From: Tribonema minus
Taxonomy: Eukaryota > Sar > Xanthophyceae > Tribonematales > Tribonemataceae
Assembly: GCA_017506865.1 (NCBI GenBank)
Contig: JAFCMP010000046.1
Span: forward strand, 1,426,001 to 1,490,000
DNA: 64,000 nucleotides
Direction of reading: 5' to 3'
Positions 21,401-31,963 of this stretch are shown here, in pieces. A program made the position numbers and the translations under genes. Within the stretch, counting starts at the first letter, position 1, and each line of letters begins with the position of its first letter. The notes beneath the pieces were generated by a model. The model was given only the letters and a program-made list of their open reading frames with translations, had not been told where the DNA came from and did no database searches.

Positions 21401-24400
21401 TCCATTGAGCAGGTGTCACCAGAGGCATACATTGGACGTGCACACGCATGCTTCACACATATATATTGATTGGCCCACACGCAAACTCAATCGAGCAGGT
21501 GTCACCGGAGGAGACAAAGGCCAAGGACGCTGCGCAGGCACTAGCAGAGAAGGCGGCTGAGATGGCACAGAAGGCCGCACACGCGGCGGGCGGCAGGCGG
21601 GCAATGCGCGTTGGGGCACACAAGTTTGTGCAAGGCCATGGTGCGCTGGGGGGCGAGGAGATTGTGGAGGGCGTCATTGGGGACAGTGCTCAACCAGGTG
21701 TGTGTATGTAGAAGTACAACGCAGCGGTTGTGTGTAGCAACTGCAGTATGTCATGTCGCACACTGTGTGTCAAGGACCATGTCAGTCCACGTGGCCTTGT
21801 GAGGCTGTACTACAATGCCCCACAGCACTGCACTATGCGTTTCAATGATACTGTAGTACGGGGTATAACATTATGATACCATGGATCCACCTTGCTGTTG
21901 CCTTACCGCAGTAGTCAAGGGCAGGTGTCCCTGGCTGCTCGTGACAACATGTGTGGTGCCTTTAAGTAGCATACTGGTGGCAACACGCTGCATGGTGTCT
22001 TGCAGCATCATGCAGCCTCGCAAAAGCTGTATTCTGCGTTCCACTGGCATGCATATTCAGTGTGATCAAATGTATCCTGTGCGCTGCTGCTGTCGTTTCT
22101 GCTGCAGCGTCTCTGAGGCGACACATGTGACTTTCAGAAGCCTCATGTACACTGTGCGCTGCTGCTGTGCCTCTCAGGCGACACATTTGAGTTCCAGAAG
22201 CCTCAGCCCCGCCCTCCCAGCGGTCAAATGGGCGGTGCTGCTGCTGGTGCTGCTGGTGGTGGTGGCGGTGCTGCTCGCAAGGTGTTTGTGATGCCGCTGT
22301 CGAATACGCTCACTGAGGAGCAGCACCAGGCGGAGTATGAGAAGGACAAGAAGGCACAGGTAATGTGATGATTACTTGTGGTGCTAGGTGCAGTATATTG
22401 CCTGGCCTGCTTTGGGTGGACATATTAGGAGTTCGGGTAGTTTATGATTAAAGTGCGCGCAGTTCAACAAACAGATTTCATGAGGTATGCACATTCGAGC
22501 GATTGTATGAAGCAGTAGGATGTGCACACATACCAAGGTCATCAAGGGTTAGCCCTAACCCTTAGGTAGTCATTATCAGGGTTCATTCACTGTAGCCCTA
22601 ACCCTAACTTCACCCCCTCGCTGAGAGCTGATCCCATTGCAGTGCAGGCAATGACACTAATACACTTCCCGGCAGCCTTATATCTGCTGTAGTAGCATCA
22701 TGTGTGTGCATATGCCACCACTGCGTGGGTGCTCAATGTATGGAACACACACAACACCCACATCGAACTCTTGCGCGATTCTGTATCTAGTATCACTAGT
22801 GCGCACAGTACTTTAGTGTGCGCTTGAGGAAAGTGTCTTCCAAGTCATTATTGTACCGTCCACGCCGCTTGCTCATCAGATCAGTACCATGTCGTTGCCG
22901 TATACAAAGTATATTTTTACGCCTTGTTTGTACGACCAGATGAGTGCGCCGACGGCCCATTCTAGGCCAAAAGCCAAGCGGTCGGTTACGTCAGCCCGAC
23001 AAGAAGTTACGAGTGCGCTACAGCAAAGCGCTTCTCAGAGCTCCAACACACCTTCGCGCGCACTGCATGGGGCTGTCATCTCATGTGCTTCAAGTTGAAG
23101 TTGAATTCATCCGCGGGCGGCCATCATGATGCCGTACATGCACATGGGGCTTTGAAGATGCTCTGGCGCTGGCAAGCGTGTTTACTGGTGTGCCAGGCCA
23201 GACTGCTGAGCTACTTCATGACATTTGTCATGCTTGATTTCATGTCATATTTCATCTTGTGGCGTTTCTCAACAACCTGATTTGTACAAATGTATTTGTG
23301 TGTGCGCCAGGCCGACCTCGCAGCTCACCTCAAACAGTTCCTGGAGAAAGAGAATGACAGTGGAGCTGACCACAATGACAACGGCAGCGGAGATGAGAGT
23401 GAAGAGGACGACGCCTTCCTGCGTGAGCATGTCCTGCCTGAGAAAGAGAGGAACAACAAAAAGCGCATGTGGTCCGAGAGGAACAAGGTGAATCACGCAC
23501 AGATGCTTTGTGAAGTGCTTGGATGCACGCAAGCGAATGTGAGCATTGTGCCTGAAACATACTGAGATGAGGAGTGTGCATGTGGCACACACACACGCTG
23601 TTGATAGCCCATGGAATGGCACTTCGCCAACACATGATCCAGAGGTCGTTTCGGTTGCGTTCGCCCCAGCCATGTGCATTTAGCCTGACGACGACAGCAA
23701 GAATGAGATGCACAAATCTTGACAGGGCATGAGCTACATGCAGCGCGAAGCGTAATGCGCTGGAGGCATATAGTGCGTGAGTAGGTGCACAAGTCAGGGC
23801 TTTTGGGGGTCCCTACTGTTGACCTATTGCGCTACTGCATGAGGGACCTGCTGTCACCACTGCATCTCTTCAATAGTCTGCATACTTGCATCAAGACAAT
23901 ATGATTCAGACCAACATCATCCCACAATTTGTGTGTTGAGCTCACATCAAGGCTTAGTGAGCCAGTCTTTGAGGCGTGAGAGAGGGTTAGGGTTAGGGTT
24001 AGCCTCATAACCTCATGTCATGGCGCCTCCATCACCATTAGTGCCTCCGTAAGCCACTCGATGAAGCCAAGCTTTACACCGTACAACTCCATGGTCCTGT
24101 GTCACAACGCCTCTGTGAACGTCCTGCAGTAGTGAAGCTAAACCCTCACTGTACACCCACATGTTATCGTGCTTAAATTCTGTTCCAGGACTGGCCTGAC
24201 ACGCGAGAGCTGTGAACCCCCTAAATCCAGAGTAGTTTGGCTAAACCAGCCCTGTGCGGGGTGACCCCCGTGTTCCCTAATGTCTGTTCCAGGACTGGCT
24301 TGACACGCAAGAGCGAAAGGCGCGCGAGGCAGCGCAGGGCGGCGGCCACAAGCCCACGCGCAAGCAGAAGAAGAACGCCGTCAAGGAGGGCGCAACCGCC

Positions 24401-24859
24401 GCCGACGCCGTCATGCAGGTCTCCAAGGCCAAGAAGCTGTCCACCAAAATCAACTATCAGGTGGTCGCTCAGGGCCTCAACTTCACGGGCGCGCCGGAGC
24501 CCGAGGCGGCAGAGGAGGCTGCGGTGAAAGAGCCCATCCTGCCCATGTTTGAGATGGAGGAGGAGGAGGGTGGGGGGGGTGCTGCTGCGGCGCCGGTGCG
24601 CAAGCGCCAGCGCATCACCATTCAGGGCACGGGGAACATTTCGCAGAGCATCACGCACCCTGCGCCGCCCGCGCCTATGGAAACGGAGGAGGGAGTTGAG
24701 GGGGGGGAGGCGGAGGATGAAGTTGAAGATGAAGTTGAGGCTGAGGGGGGCGATGACCTGGCGGCGCGGTACGATGACGTGGCGCTTGCCAAGGCGCAGC
24801 TGGAGGGGGGCTTTGACGACAACTACCGCTCTGACGATGAAGACGACGAGTACTATTAG
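15426..24859 (+). CDS. BRF1: TFIIIB subunit BRF1 (TFIIB-related factor)
   Basis: Ten exons (15426-16003, 16549-16726, 16953-17143, 17818-18173, 18657-18802, 19503-19820, 21499-21697, 22178-22359, 23311-23487, 24293-24859) join in frame to 963 residues. A zinc ribbon lies at the N-terminus (C6, C11, C27, C30). Two cyclin-type repeats follow (residues about 85-290: GRKTVNVIAACLFIVARQNR; RRPAGICAVALQIACNVHGV), then the BRF-type end of the core (STISKRMREFEQTP, EADPPSFV). The middle is long, acidic and Lys-rich. The conserved BRF block that binds TBP and Pol III is split between exon 9 (KKRMWSERNK) and exon 10 (DWLDTQERKAREAA, then KAKKLSTKINYQVV). It recruits RNA polymerase III to tRNA and 5S genes. 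At 963 residues it is longer than the usual 500-700, through low-complexity insertions. Intron 3 has a GC donor, and introns 6, 7 and 9 carry duplicated splice borders (see findings). Confidence 0.9.
17144..17817 (+). other. GC-AG intron in BRF1
   Basis: Exon 3 ends AACAACAG and the intron begins GCAAGAG, the common form of a non-canonical GC donor. The acceptor CTTCACAG precedes GGCCAAGGATGG. Only this junction keeps the phase (AG+G = Arg) and leads into the next coding exon. Reading through the donor instead gives RQERC and a stop. Confidence 0.7.
19770..20312 (+). repeat. Tandem array of exon 6 end plus splice donor in BRF1
   Basis: The last 51 bases of exon 6 (AAGGCGCTGCCGGAGATTG onward) together with the donor and about 40-65 bases of intron are repeated downstream. 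Units start near 19770, 19885, 20004, 20092 and 20191, with a partial one to about 20312. Spacings are 115, 119, 88 and 99 bp. Unit 2 still encodes LLPEIDVLESVQVEVQ before a GTATGT donor, and unit 3 encodes ALPEIDVSEPVQVEQ. Later units decay and their frame is broken. Motifs TAGTTGAAGTT recur in the intronic part of each early unit. Confidence 0.8.
21379..21512 (+). repeat. Duplicated acceptor and exon start, BRF1 intron 6/exon 7
   Basis: Copy A (21379-21425) and copy B (21467-21512) share TGATTGGC-CAC, GAGCAGGTGTCACC and GAGG. Copy B is the real acceptor and the start of exon 7 (VSPEETK). Copy A starts the same codons (VSPEA) but runs into a stop. Confidence 0.75.
22077..22204 (+). repeat. 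Duplicated acceptor and exon start, BRF1 intron 7/exon 8
   Basis: Copy A (22077-22146) and copy B (22152-22204) share CTGTGCGCTGCTGCTGT, GGCGACACAT and TTCAGAAGCCTCA or its close variant. Copy B is the used border (GDTFEFQKPQ). Copy A would read GDTCDFQKPH and has a 17-base insertion before its acceptor-like site. Confidence 0.75.
22545..22610. repeat. Interstitial telomere-like motif, inverted
   Basis: GGGTTAGCCCTAACCC sits next to a second CCCTAACCCTAAC about 45 bases on, inside BRF1 intron 8. Similar direct motifs lie at 23984-24002 in intron 9. Confidence 0.6.
23984..24002 (+). repeat. Interstitial (TTAGGG)3-like repeat
   Basis: GGGTTAGGGTTAGGGTTAG lies inside BRF1 intron 9. The 6-base unit is TTAGGG, not the plant/green-algal TTTAGGG. 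Confidence 0.8.
24180..24315 (+). repeat. Duplicated acceptor and exon start, BRF1 intron 9/exon 10
   Basis: CTGTTCCAGGACTGGC-TGACACGC-AGAGC occurs at 24180-24211 and again at 24284-24315, exactly 104 bp apart. The second is the start of exon 10 (DWLDTQER). The first reads DWPDTREL and then a stop. Confidence 0.8.
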
Positions 24860-26790
24860 TCTAGTAGTGGACACGGGACTACCAGCCGCGACAAGGCAGT
24901 ATGTATGCGCAGACTACTGCTGAGGCATCAACGAGTGCGGCCTACAGCAGGTGAACCGTCAGCGATGTGACAGCGGCTGCAGCAGCACACAGTCGGGAGC
25001 GGTAGTGCTTGTACCAGCGGATGCCACGTTCGTTCGTGCCCACCTGTTGTGCTCCTACGACTGGTGTGGTGGCTGCGAGCCCGCACTTTCCAACGTCAGA
25101 GGCCTTCCTGCAGTGTCTGGCCTTCCTGCTACAGACGTCTTGCACCAAGTCTTGCTGGGTTGCTCTTGTGGCAGGGCGGAGTTGGTTTAGGGTTAGTATG
25201 TATGTCACAGTGCTCCGCTGCTGCGTCGTTGGTGACACAGTCAGCCATCCCCGTAACCTCTTGGACACTTGGAGCAGCAATTGACGAGCGAGTTGCAGGC
25301 GATTTCGCTCGTGTCGGGCTCTCTGTGCGCACGACTGGGGGACACTCTGCACGGTATTGGCCGGAGTAAGAGAGGATGCGGATTTGAGGCAGTCATGACA
25401 GGCATGTGCTGCGCTATGATGCATTGGTCGTGCTCCGCTACAGAACGACCATCCGCAACAGCACATAAAACATGGCACAGAGGCGGAAAAGCGACACATG
25501 TTGTCATATGATGTGCGCGCACACATGCGCAGGCGTAAGCGCTCATGCGCAGGCGTAAGCGCTCAAAGTGTATGCGTGTATTGCAATGAAGTATTGGAAC
25601 TTACACTGTTGTTGGAGGCTCACCGCTTTCTGGCTTCTGTACTGGGTGCTGTTGGTGCATGAGATGTCAGCACACGTCATTTGCTGGCGTAAGATTCACT
25701 GCTGTTATCAACTGCAACCTTGCAGCATCAGTGCTTGCAGATGCGTGCGGTCCAAAATGCCCTGTGCCTCACATGTTACATATGGTTTGTCTCAGTGCGC
25801 CATGTTGCGTACATTTTGTAAACTGGAAACATTGCAAATTGTGTGCATCCACGGAAGCTTGATGCCCGGTGAGGCTTCACATATGTGCATGCTTTACAAG
25901 TAATGTAGATGCTCTTGGAGTATTCTTGTGGTAAATGTGCATGCGGTGCCTCCCATGCAACGACATGGCTCATGGGAAAATGCCCAACTTAAACCAACTG
26001 ACGCCTGTGCCCAGGTAGCTGGGTAGTTGACACAGCACGCGTGCGGCATGTACAGTGACCGGTATGCACGCACATGATGCATGTACAACGGCAGTGATGG
26101 CATAATATCTGATGATATCATCCCTCGCTCATGAAGCAGCATGCTTCCGCATTTGCTGCGAAAGACCACTCAACTATCCCATGCATCTAACAGAAAACAA
26201 TGGACCATGTATGCTTATTATGTGTGCTCTGTCCTTGGAGTCGCATACGCATTCCTGGGAGTCGGCATTGCTTCTAATGCCATGACTACAGTATTCCATG
26301 AAGCAGCCGGCCAAACAAAAGCGGCATGAAAATTGTAGAGCACCATGCTTGAATGAGCCGGAACATGGTTGCGGCCGTATGACAGGCATAGCATGCTGGC
26401 ATCATTGCGTGCATCTGCAAAGTCATGAATTGAACTGTAGATGGCAAACTTTGCCATCACTGCAGGCATTAATTGAACTGACCCCGGATGTGCAAGAAGC
26501 AGCGAACAGGAAGGCCACTTCAAAGCATGGCTTGCAAATGGGAGCATCACACAGCAACAAACGGCCTTGGCATTGTGGTGATGCGCAGTCTTGCACTTGT
26601 GATCGAGCGCATGCTGCCGCATATATCAAGCCTGAAATCTGGAGAGGGGGCGGGAGGGGGTGGGGGTGGTAATAGGTCATTCGACCTCACCACTTTCACG
26701 TGATCAAGGCGCAAAGGCCAAGCTCACGTTAACTCGCTGTAGCAGAAACATTGCTGCAGATGAGTACCAGAAGCTACTCGAAACAGCAGA
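24860..26790. other. Intergenic, no gene recognised
   Basis: No open frame here has protein-like composition. A perfect tandem pair of ATGCGCAGGCGTAAGCGCTC lies at 25525-25564, and a TTTAGGGTTAG motif at about 25186. A G-rich run is present at 26643-26671. Confidence 0.5.
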
Positions 26791-27221
26791 CTAGTAAGAC
26801 AACACACTGAGAAGAACTGGCCATACGCGGCGGTGAACTGCATCCTCACTGTGTAGAACCTCCGCCCATATCATAGAGTTTACGGCCCTGATGCCAATGG
26901 TCCAATAGTCAATGCGGACCATGAAAAGCACCATTTTGAACAAGTCTTTGGAAGCTCGCTCACCAAACGGCACCTGGCGCGAAGGCACAATTTGAGCTGC
27001 CCGCGCGGCACAGAACCTTGTACAAATTGCTGCAAACTGACAGACTATGCCAATGGCCCACATCAGCACTACCCACACCAGTAAAAAGTCGGCGGAAAGC
27101 AGGGCTTGCAACCAGGTGGAGTCCTTGTCTTGAGCTCGCCACCATAGGCATATGAATAGAATGAAGGCCTTTGCAAAGATGAGGAAGCACAAGTACGCCT
27201 TGCGCGCCTCCGTTCCTTTTT
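26791..27221 (-). CDS. C-terminal exon of a multi-pass membrane protein, unknown
   Basis: On the minus strand, after an acceptor CCACGCAG at 27222, an open frame reads KGTEARKAYLCFLIFAKAF, ILFICLWWRA, ADFLLVWVVLMWAIGIVCQF, then DLFKMVLFMVRIDYW, and stops at 26791. At least two strongly hydrophobic segments are present. The N-terminal exons are not resolved: short candidates at 27300-27620 do not join in a single phase. It may belong with the exon at 27788-28028. I do not recognise the family. Confidence 0.45.
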
Positions 27222-27787
27222 CTGCGTGGCAGTATGTACAAGGAGGACACCAGCATCAGCTTTGTCACATGCAAAGCAATTGCTAGCAAAAGGGGTGGTA
27301 CATACATACAGGTACTGCAGCATATAATGTATGCTGGGGTGATCATCCAGGACAGCAGAGCAGGAGGCACTGCCCTGCCGCAGTCGGGTGGGGGGATGCG
27401 GGCCTTACCGCTAGTACAGTTGCTGCCCTGCAACAATGATAGAATATTGGACAGTCAGCTGGATCTGCTGGCTCAATTGTTGCTGCTGGTCGAACTACCT
27501 TCAAGGGCCTTGACAATGTGAGGGTTCGTAAATGACAAACCGCCAAAGCGCTCTTTCTGATGGCTTTTATTGCGTCTGGCAGGCTGAGTGCAGTCACTGG
27601 GAGTGACTCAGATGAACTAGTGATCAAGTCACCTTAGTTTAGGCCAAACAACATCCCATGCCTTTATTACGTAGGAAAGCAAACTTAGACTGTAGAACTC
27701 AACCATGCCACGGGAATGATGCTTGTCAAGTCACATGAGTGCATGAAACGCCACGGCATGTTGTGGGACAGACAGTGCAGCACTGAC

Positions 27788-28028
27788 CGTCTCGCTCTCT
27801 GATGACCTCCGCATATGCCTCCCGCAGCAGCACGGCCTGGACGGGGTCGGGTAGCCCTATCAACGCGCCTTCATTATAGCGGAGCGCCCAGGCCTGTGCG
27901 TTGGTGGTGACAAGACCATTTATCTCCACGTGACGTTCAACGCCCAGTTTTGCTGCTGCTTCTGCAACGCGCTCGGCATACTCGCCGCCCGCTGGACCTG
28001 GGTTGGGTGATTTATTTGAATAAATCAT
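27788..28028 (-). CDS. First exon of an unidentified protein
   Basis: ATG 28028 (MIYSNKSPNPGPAGG) opens 80 codons ending at a donor (GAGACG/GTCAGT). The text is clearly protein-like (EYAERVAEAAAKLGVERHVE, then WALRYNEGALIGLPDPVQAV). The GALIGLP piece recalls soluble parts of M48-like or TMEM177-like mitochondrial proteins, but no HExxH motif follows, so I assign no function. It probably continues on the minus strand toward 27.2 kb. Divergent to the gene at 28307. Confidence 0.5.
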
Positions 28029-28306
28029 CGCTGGTCAGGCTGGCGGCTTTCTTCCCGGGGACTGCAGTTCAAAGCCGCTTATGGACGTGCCGGGTGGCCA
28101 GACAAAGTAACTAGCCTCGATCGTTGCTGCGCTCTAAACTGCTGCCGACGACTGACTGACTGTGTGCTGCTAGCGATGGAATGAAGAAGAGAATAAACTG
28201 CACGGAGGATTTCCAACTTCAACTTCATCGCTGACTGGATAATCGCGGATGCGGGTGTTGGACACCAACAGATCCACCTGGTGCCAGGCATTTACTAAGC
28301 TGTACG

Positions 28307-29892
28307 ATGGACGCTGGAGGGGAAACCAGAAGGACTCACTGCTGCGCGGACCTTTCGCTGTTGCTGTCTGCAGATCTGGAGGCTGCTGCAGCGGACCTGC
28401 CAGTTTTTACGACTGAGGTGCAGAGCATCAAGGTGCTGCTGCGCCATCTCTACCCTGATGCTGTGGGCGCTGCGCCAATGCGAGGCCTCGTGAGCTTCGG
28501 TGCAAGTGCTAGAACAGCGCTCAGAAGCCGTGAAGGAAGCGATCGAGAACAGCGAGCGCCGCAGGCAGCACAGGCGCACAGCATGCTGACCAGTGGCACA
28601 GGTTCTCACAAGCAATGAGCTGCTCACTAGCATCCTGTCGTCTATAGGGGCTGGACATTACCTCTTCAGCGCGCCTGTGTGCAAGAGGATGCGAGCGCTG
28701 TATGCGGCCTGTGTTGTATGCGGCCTGTGTTGCGTCTGTTCGAAAGGCGACTTCAGTGCACTTGACAAAATTCAGTGCAGCGGCGGTGTCGCAGTCAAGA
28801 CTCAATCTTGCGCTGCTGAGCACAAAGTTCACCGACGCGTTGCCCACACTGAGCTTTCCCGCGAGGTACAGCCTCTGCCTTGCACTGGGCGAACTGGGTT
28901 CGTTGGAGGTCGTACAGCGCATGGCTCAGGCAGGCCTCAATGTAGGCGCTGAGGTGCTCATAGGTGCAGCAGATACGTGCAACATTGCTGACCTGCATTC
29001 TCTGTGGGTGGGTGTGTTGAGCCAGCAAGATGTGGATCTTGAAATTTGCATCGAAATCGGAGTTTCACTTGCCCGCTTTGGTGATGACGGCTCTTGCTTG
29101 TCCTGGCTGGCAGCACAGCTCCGCAGGCCCAGTGCGTGGCCAGCACACTTCATCAACGAGGTGTGCAACTTAGCTGCCATGTGGGCCAATATCCCCACTC
29201 TGCAGTTCCTTCTAGCTCGTGGCCCAGCTCTGTTTGGCACTCTAGGCACCTTGTTCTTGAGTGATATCCGCAGTACCCTACCGAATGATGCATTAGTTTT
29301 TGTGGATTTGGGCGGCACTGAACACGTACTGACGGTTGTAGATGCAGCCGCCATGGCTGCAAATCCCACGGTGCTGCAGTGGCTTCATTCGCAGCATGCA
29401 GCGGAGTTCACAAGCATCACCATGCAAGAGGCTGCTTCCAACGCTGTGCTGCCCAGTCTCAAGTGGCTGCATCAGCAAGGCTGCGCGTATGACATCAATC
29501 AGATTCTCCAACTAGTCTTGGTGAGTGTGTACGTAACGCCGCCAGCGGTGGCCTGGGTCCGAAGCTTCGGTGGAGGTGACTGGAGCCCGCAAGGCATGAC
29601 AGACATGCTGGCAACGGCTCTGCTGCGCTCCACCCCAGGTCTTGCACGGTGGCTGCGTGTGGAAGGGGCGCCTTGGCCACAAAACCTGGCGCAATTGGTC
29701 AACAGGGCAGGCAACTACGTCAAGCCCTTGACCATACTCTGGGCGGTGCAGCACGGCTGCCCGTTTGGGCGGTGGACCACTCGTGTGTGTGAGAGGCTAG
29801 AGAGCAGCTCTGCAAGCGGCGGCGCTGTCAAGCGCGCGCTGCATGACCTTGGTTGTCCCTGCGCATGCCCGAGGCCGCCCCATCAGGTGTGA
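28307..29892 (+). pseudogene. F-box-like/ankyrin-like protein with damaged 5' part
   Basis: An intact frame 28702-29892 encodes 396 residues rich in the degenerate ankyrin-like pattern of this family (VLQWLHSQHAAEF, LKWLHQQGCAYD, LTILWAVQHGCPFG). Upstream, coding traces in other frames belong to the same protein. ATG 28307 opens MDAGGETRRTHCC. A shifted frame carries VQVLEQRSEAVKEAIENSE and is then cut by TGA at 28587-28589. After this comes ELLTSILSSIGAGHYLFSAP, the F-box-like head typical of these proteins. A perfect 16-bp tandem duplication (28699-28714 and 28715-28730) breaks the frame between head and repeats. So either this is a recent pseudogene, or the shorter ORF from ATG 28702 (inside the duplication) is used. 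Proteins of this type are expected to be protein-binding adaptors. Confidence 0.65.
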
Positions 29893-31963
29893 TGACATAT
29901 GCCTCGAAGTAGTTCGAATTCAAGTTGGCGAGTTTTTCCCTGCTCGTCGGCACGATAATTATGAGTGCCGCCAGCGATGGCAACGGTGTATATCCCCGCC
30001 CCCATCCCCCCCATTCCCCACCATCTCCCGTTTTGCATTCGAGTCTACCTCTGTACTTCAAAGACCATGATTTGCACACAACGTGGCTGCACAGGATTTT
30101 GTGTCATGCTCCCTTGTTGTGCTGGCATATTCATGAGGGCCATGCATATGCGAATGCTCCCTGCGCTTGTGTATAGGTTAAATGGTGGCTGATTGTTGCC
30201 TGCTCCCCAATCATGATGACTGCATATTTTGGTGCAGTGCTGCTCATTATGCCATTGCCGTAATATCCTACAGCACGTACTAGTGTGCTTGTATGCCATT
30301 GCAATCTGCATGGCTGTAGCATGCAGCTAGCTAGTATTGCCTGAAGCAACGCACATGCATGCACCATGTACAGAGCTGACGCAGAGCGGCGTAGTCAGGT
30401 TCTTGTGATGCCGCTCAGAGCCACATGCAGCAATGCTTGACTGTACGCGTTCTTGAGCACTTTGCGAGATTTGAAAGCCCTTGTTAGTCTGGTACAGCGC
30501 ATTTTGCACAGACTAGTCACCAAAGTTTCTGGATCGCTCATTATGTCTTCAAGCGCAGCAACTTCAACTTGTTGATTACAGCAGCAGCACATGTTGTGAA
30601 TTGCGGCAGTTGGAATGTAGCCTCGCATGGAGACCCACAACATTACTAGTAGAGATAAGTGACCTCAATGTGAGTTTTGAACGAAGTGGAAATGGGCGAT
30701 CGCCTTTGCTAGTTGCACCTTCATTCTTTCTAGCGTCAGTGCCTGGCGCCCAGACCCACACACATGTCTTTCCATCATGATAGCGGGATCCATGGCCTCA
30801 GCTAAAATCACAATTGAGGACCTGTGGTGATGACCTTGGCTGCATTATATTCTTGGGATGGAGAGTCTGCAGGGCTGTCTGTGGGGTAACAGTCATGTAG
30901 CTATGCAGGGCATAATATGTGACGGCCGATGACAAAAAAAAAGGAATACAACAAGGAGGCGGGCGTAGTGTGCAAGCTCTGCATGCTCCATCCTGGAGTG
31001 ATGAGAGCTCTGTCATCGGCGCGCTGGCCGGCGGCCATTGTCAGATGGGCCCTTTCGCAGCCTCAAAAGAAATATGGAAGGGAAGCTGCTGGAGGCCGCT
31101 GCTACGGAGTACGGAAGCAGGGTGTCAGTGCCTGGCAGCCATTTCTCTGGCTTCAAAAGGCATTGCACTTGTGCGCATACGCTCGGCTTTATCATCAGCG
31201 CTCCACATTGCGTACTCTTGGGGGCTGTGCTGACAGATATGGCGGAGTCCAAAAGGAGGTGAGTAGGTTGACGTGTGTGCAGTGGGAGGGGGCAATGCTA
31301 TTGGCCATGTTGTCTGGACGATATTGCCAATGTGCATTGCTACACTATTGAGTGGCCACGAGGTACATTGTTGATGCGCATTGCTACACTATTGAATGGT
31401 CACGAGGTACATTTACGAGTAAATCTTGGTATGTAGCGAGACACATCAAGCAGGTTTTTCTTCGCGCCGTAAAACGAACACTCAAATACAAAATACAGCA
31501 GATGCCATCGAGCCTGCTTTGCGGTTGAAGGAGCGTGCACGTACTGCGAATCTCTTACAACACACGCCTCGCGCTGTTTGTCGCGACAGTTGTTCCCACC
31601 CCCGGTGCCTGGTAGCCTGAGGAGAATGCGTGCAGAGAGTTCCCCGCGGGTAAAACAACATCTGTTGTCTGAACCGCGGGTCAGTTTCAGGTGGCAAAAT
31701 GGGTAGTAGATACAACTACAGCGCCCGCCAAAAAGTGACTTCAACTAGAACTTCAACTTGCAGTTAAGCTGACGGGAAGATCCTGTCCATGATGTGGTTG
31801 GCAGCTCTTGTTTCGGCTAGCTAGGCGTGCTAGGCAGACTATGCTGTCGTCAATGTACACTGAAGCTTGAGAAAAACCAGACTGGATTTGCCTTTCCCGA
31901 ACTTTTCTGCTACTTAGTGCTACATGCGTTCACGGGCGCCGAACAGCATCTCACTCCTGCAAG
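29893..31963. other. Intergenic with a tandem duplication, no gene recognised
   Basis: Near 31331-31413 a 43-44-base unit (GCATTGCTACACTATTGA, then GAGGTACATT) is repeated twice. Open frames around 30.9-31.35 kb lack protein-like character. No RNA gene is seen. Confidence 0.5.

Noticed and set aside
24942..25526. 194-codon minus-strand frame behind BRF1
   Set aside because: Low-information composition with many Cys/Arg/Ser, no family match, no splice or start context.
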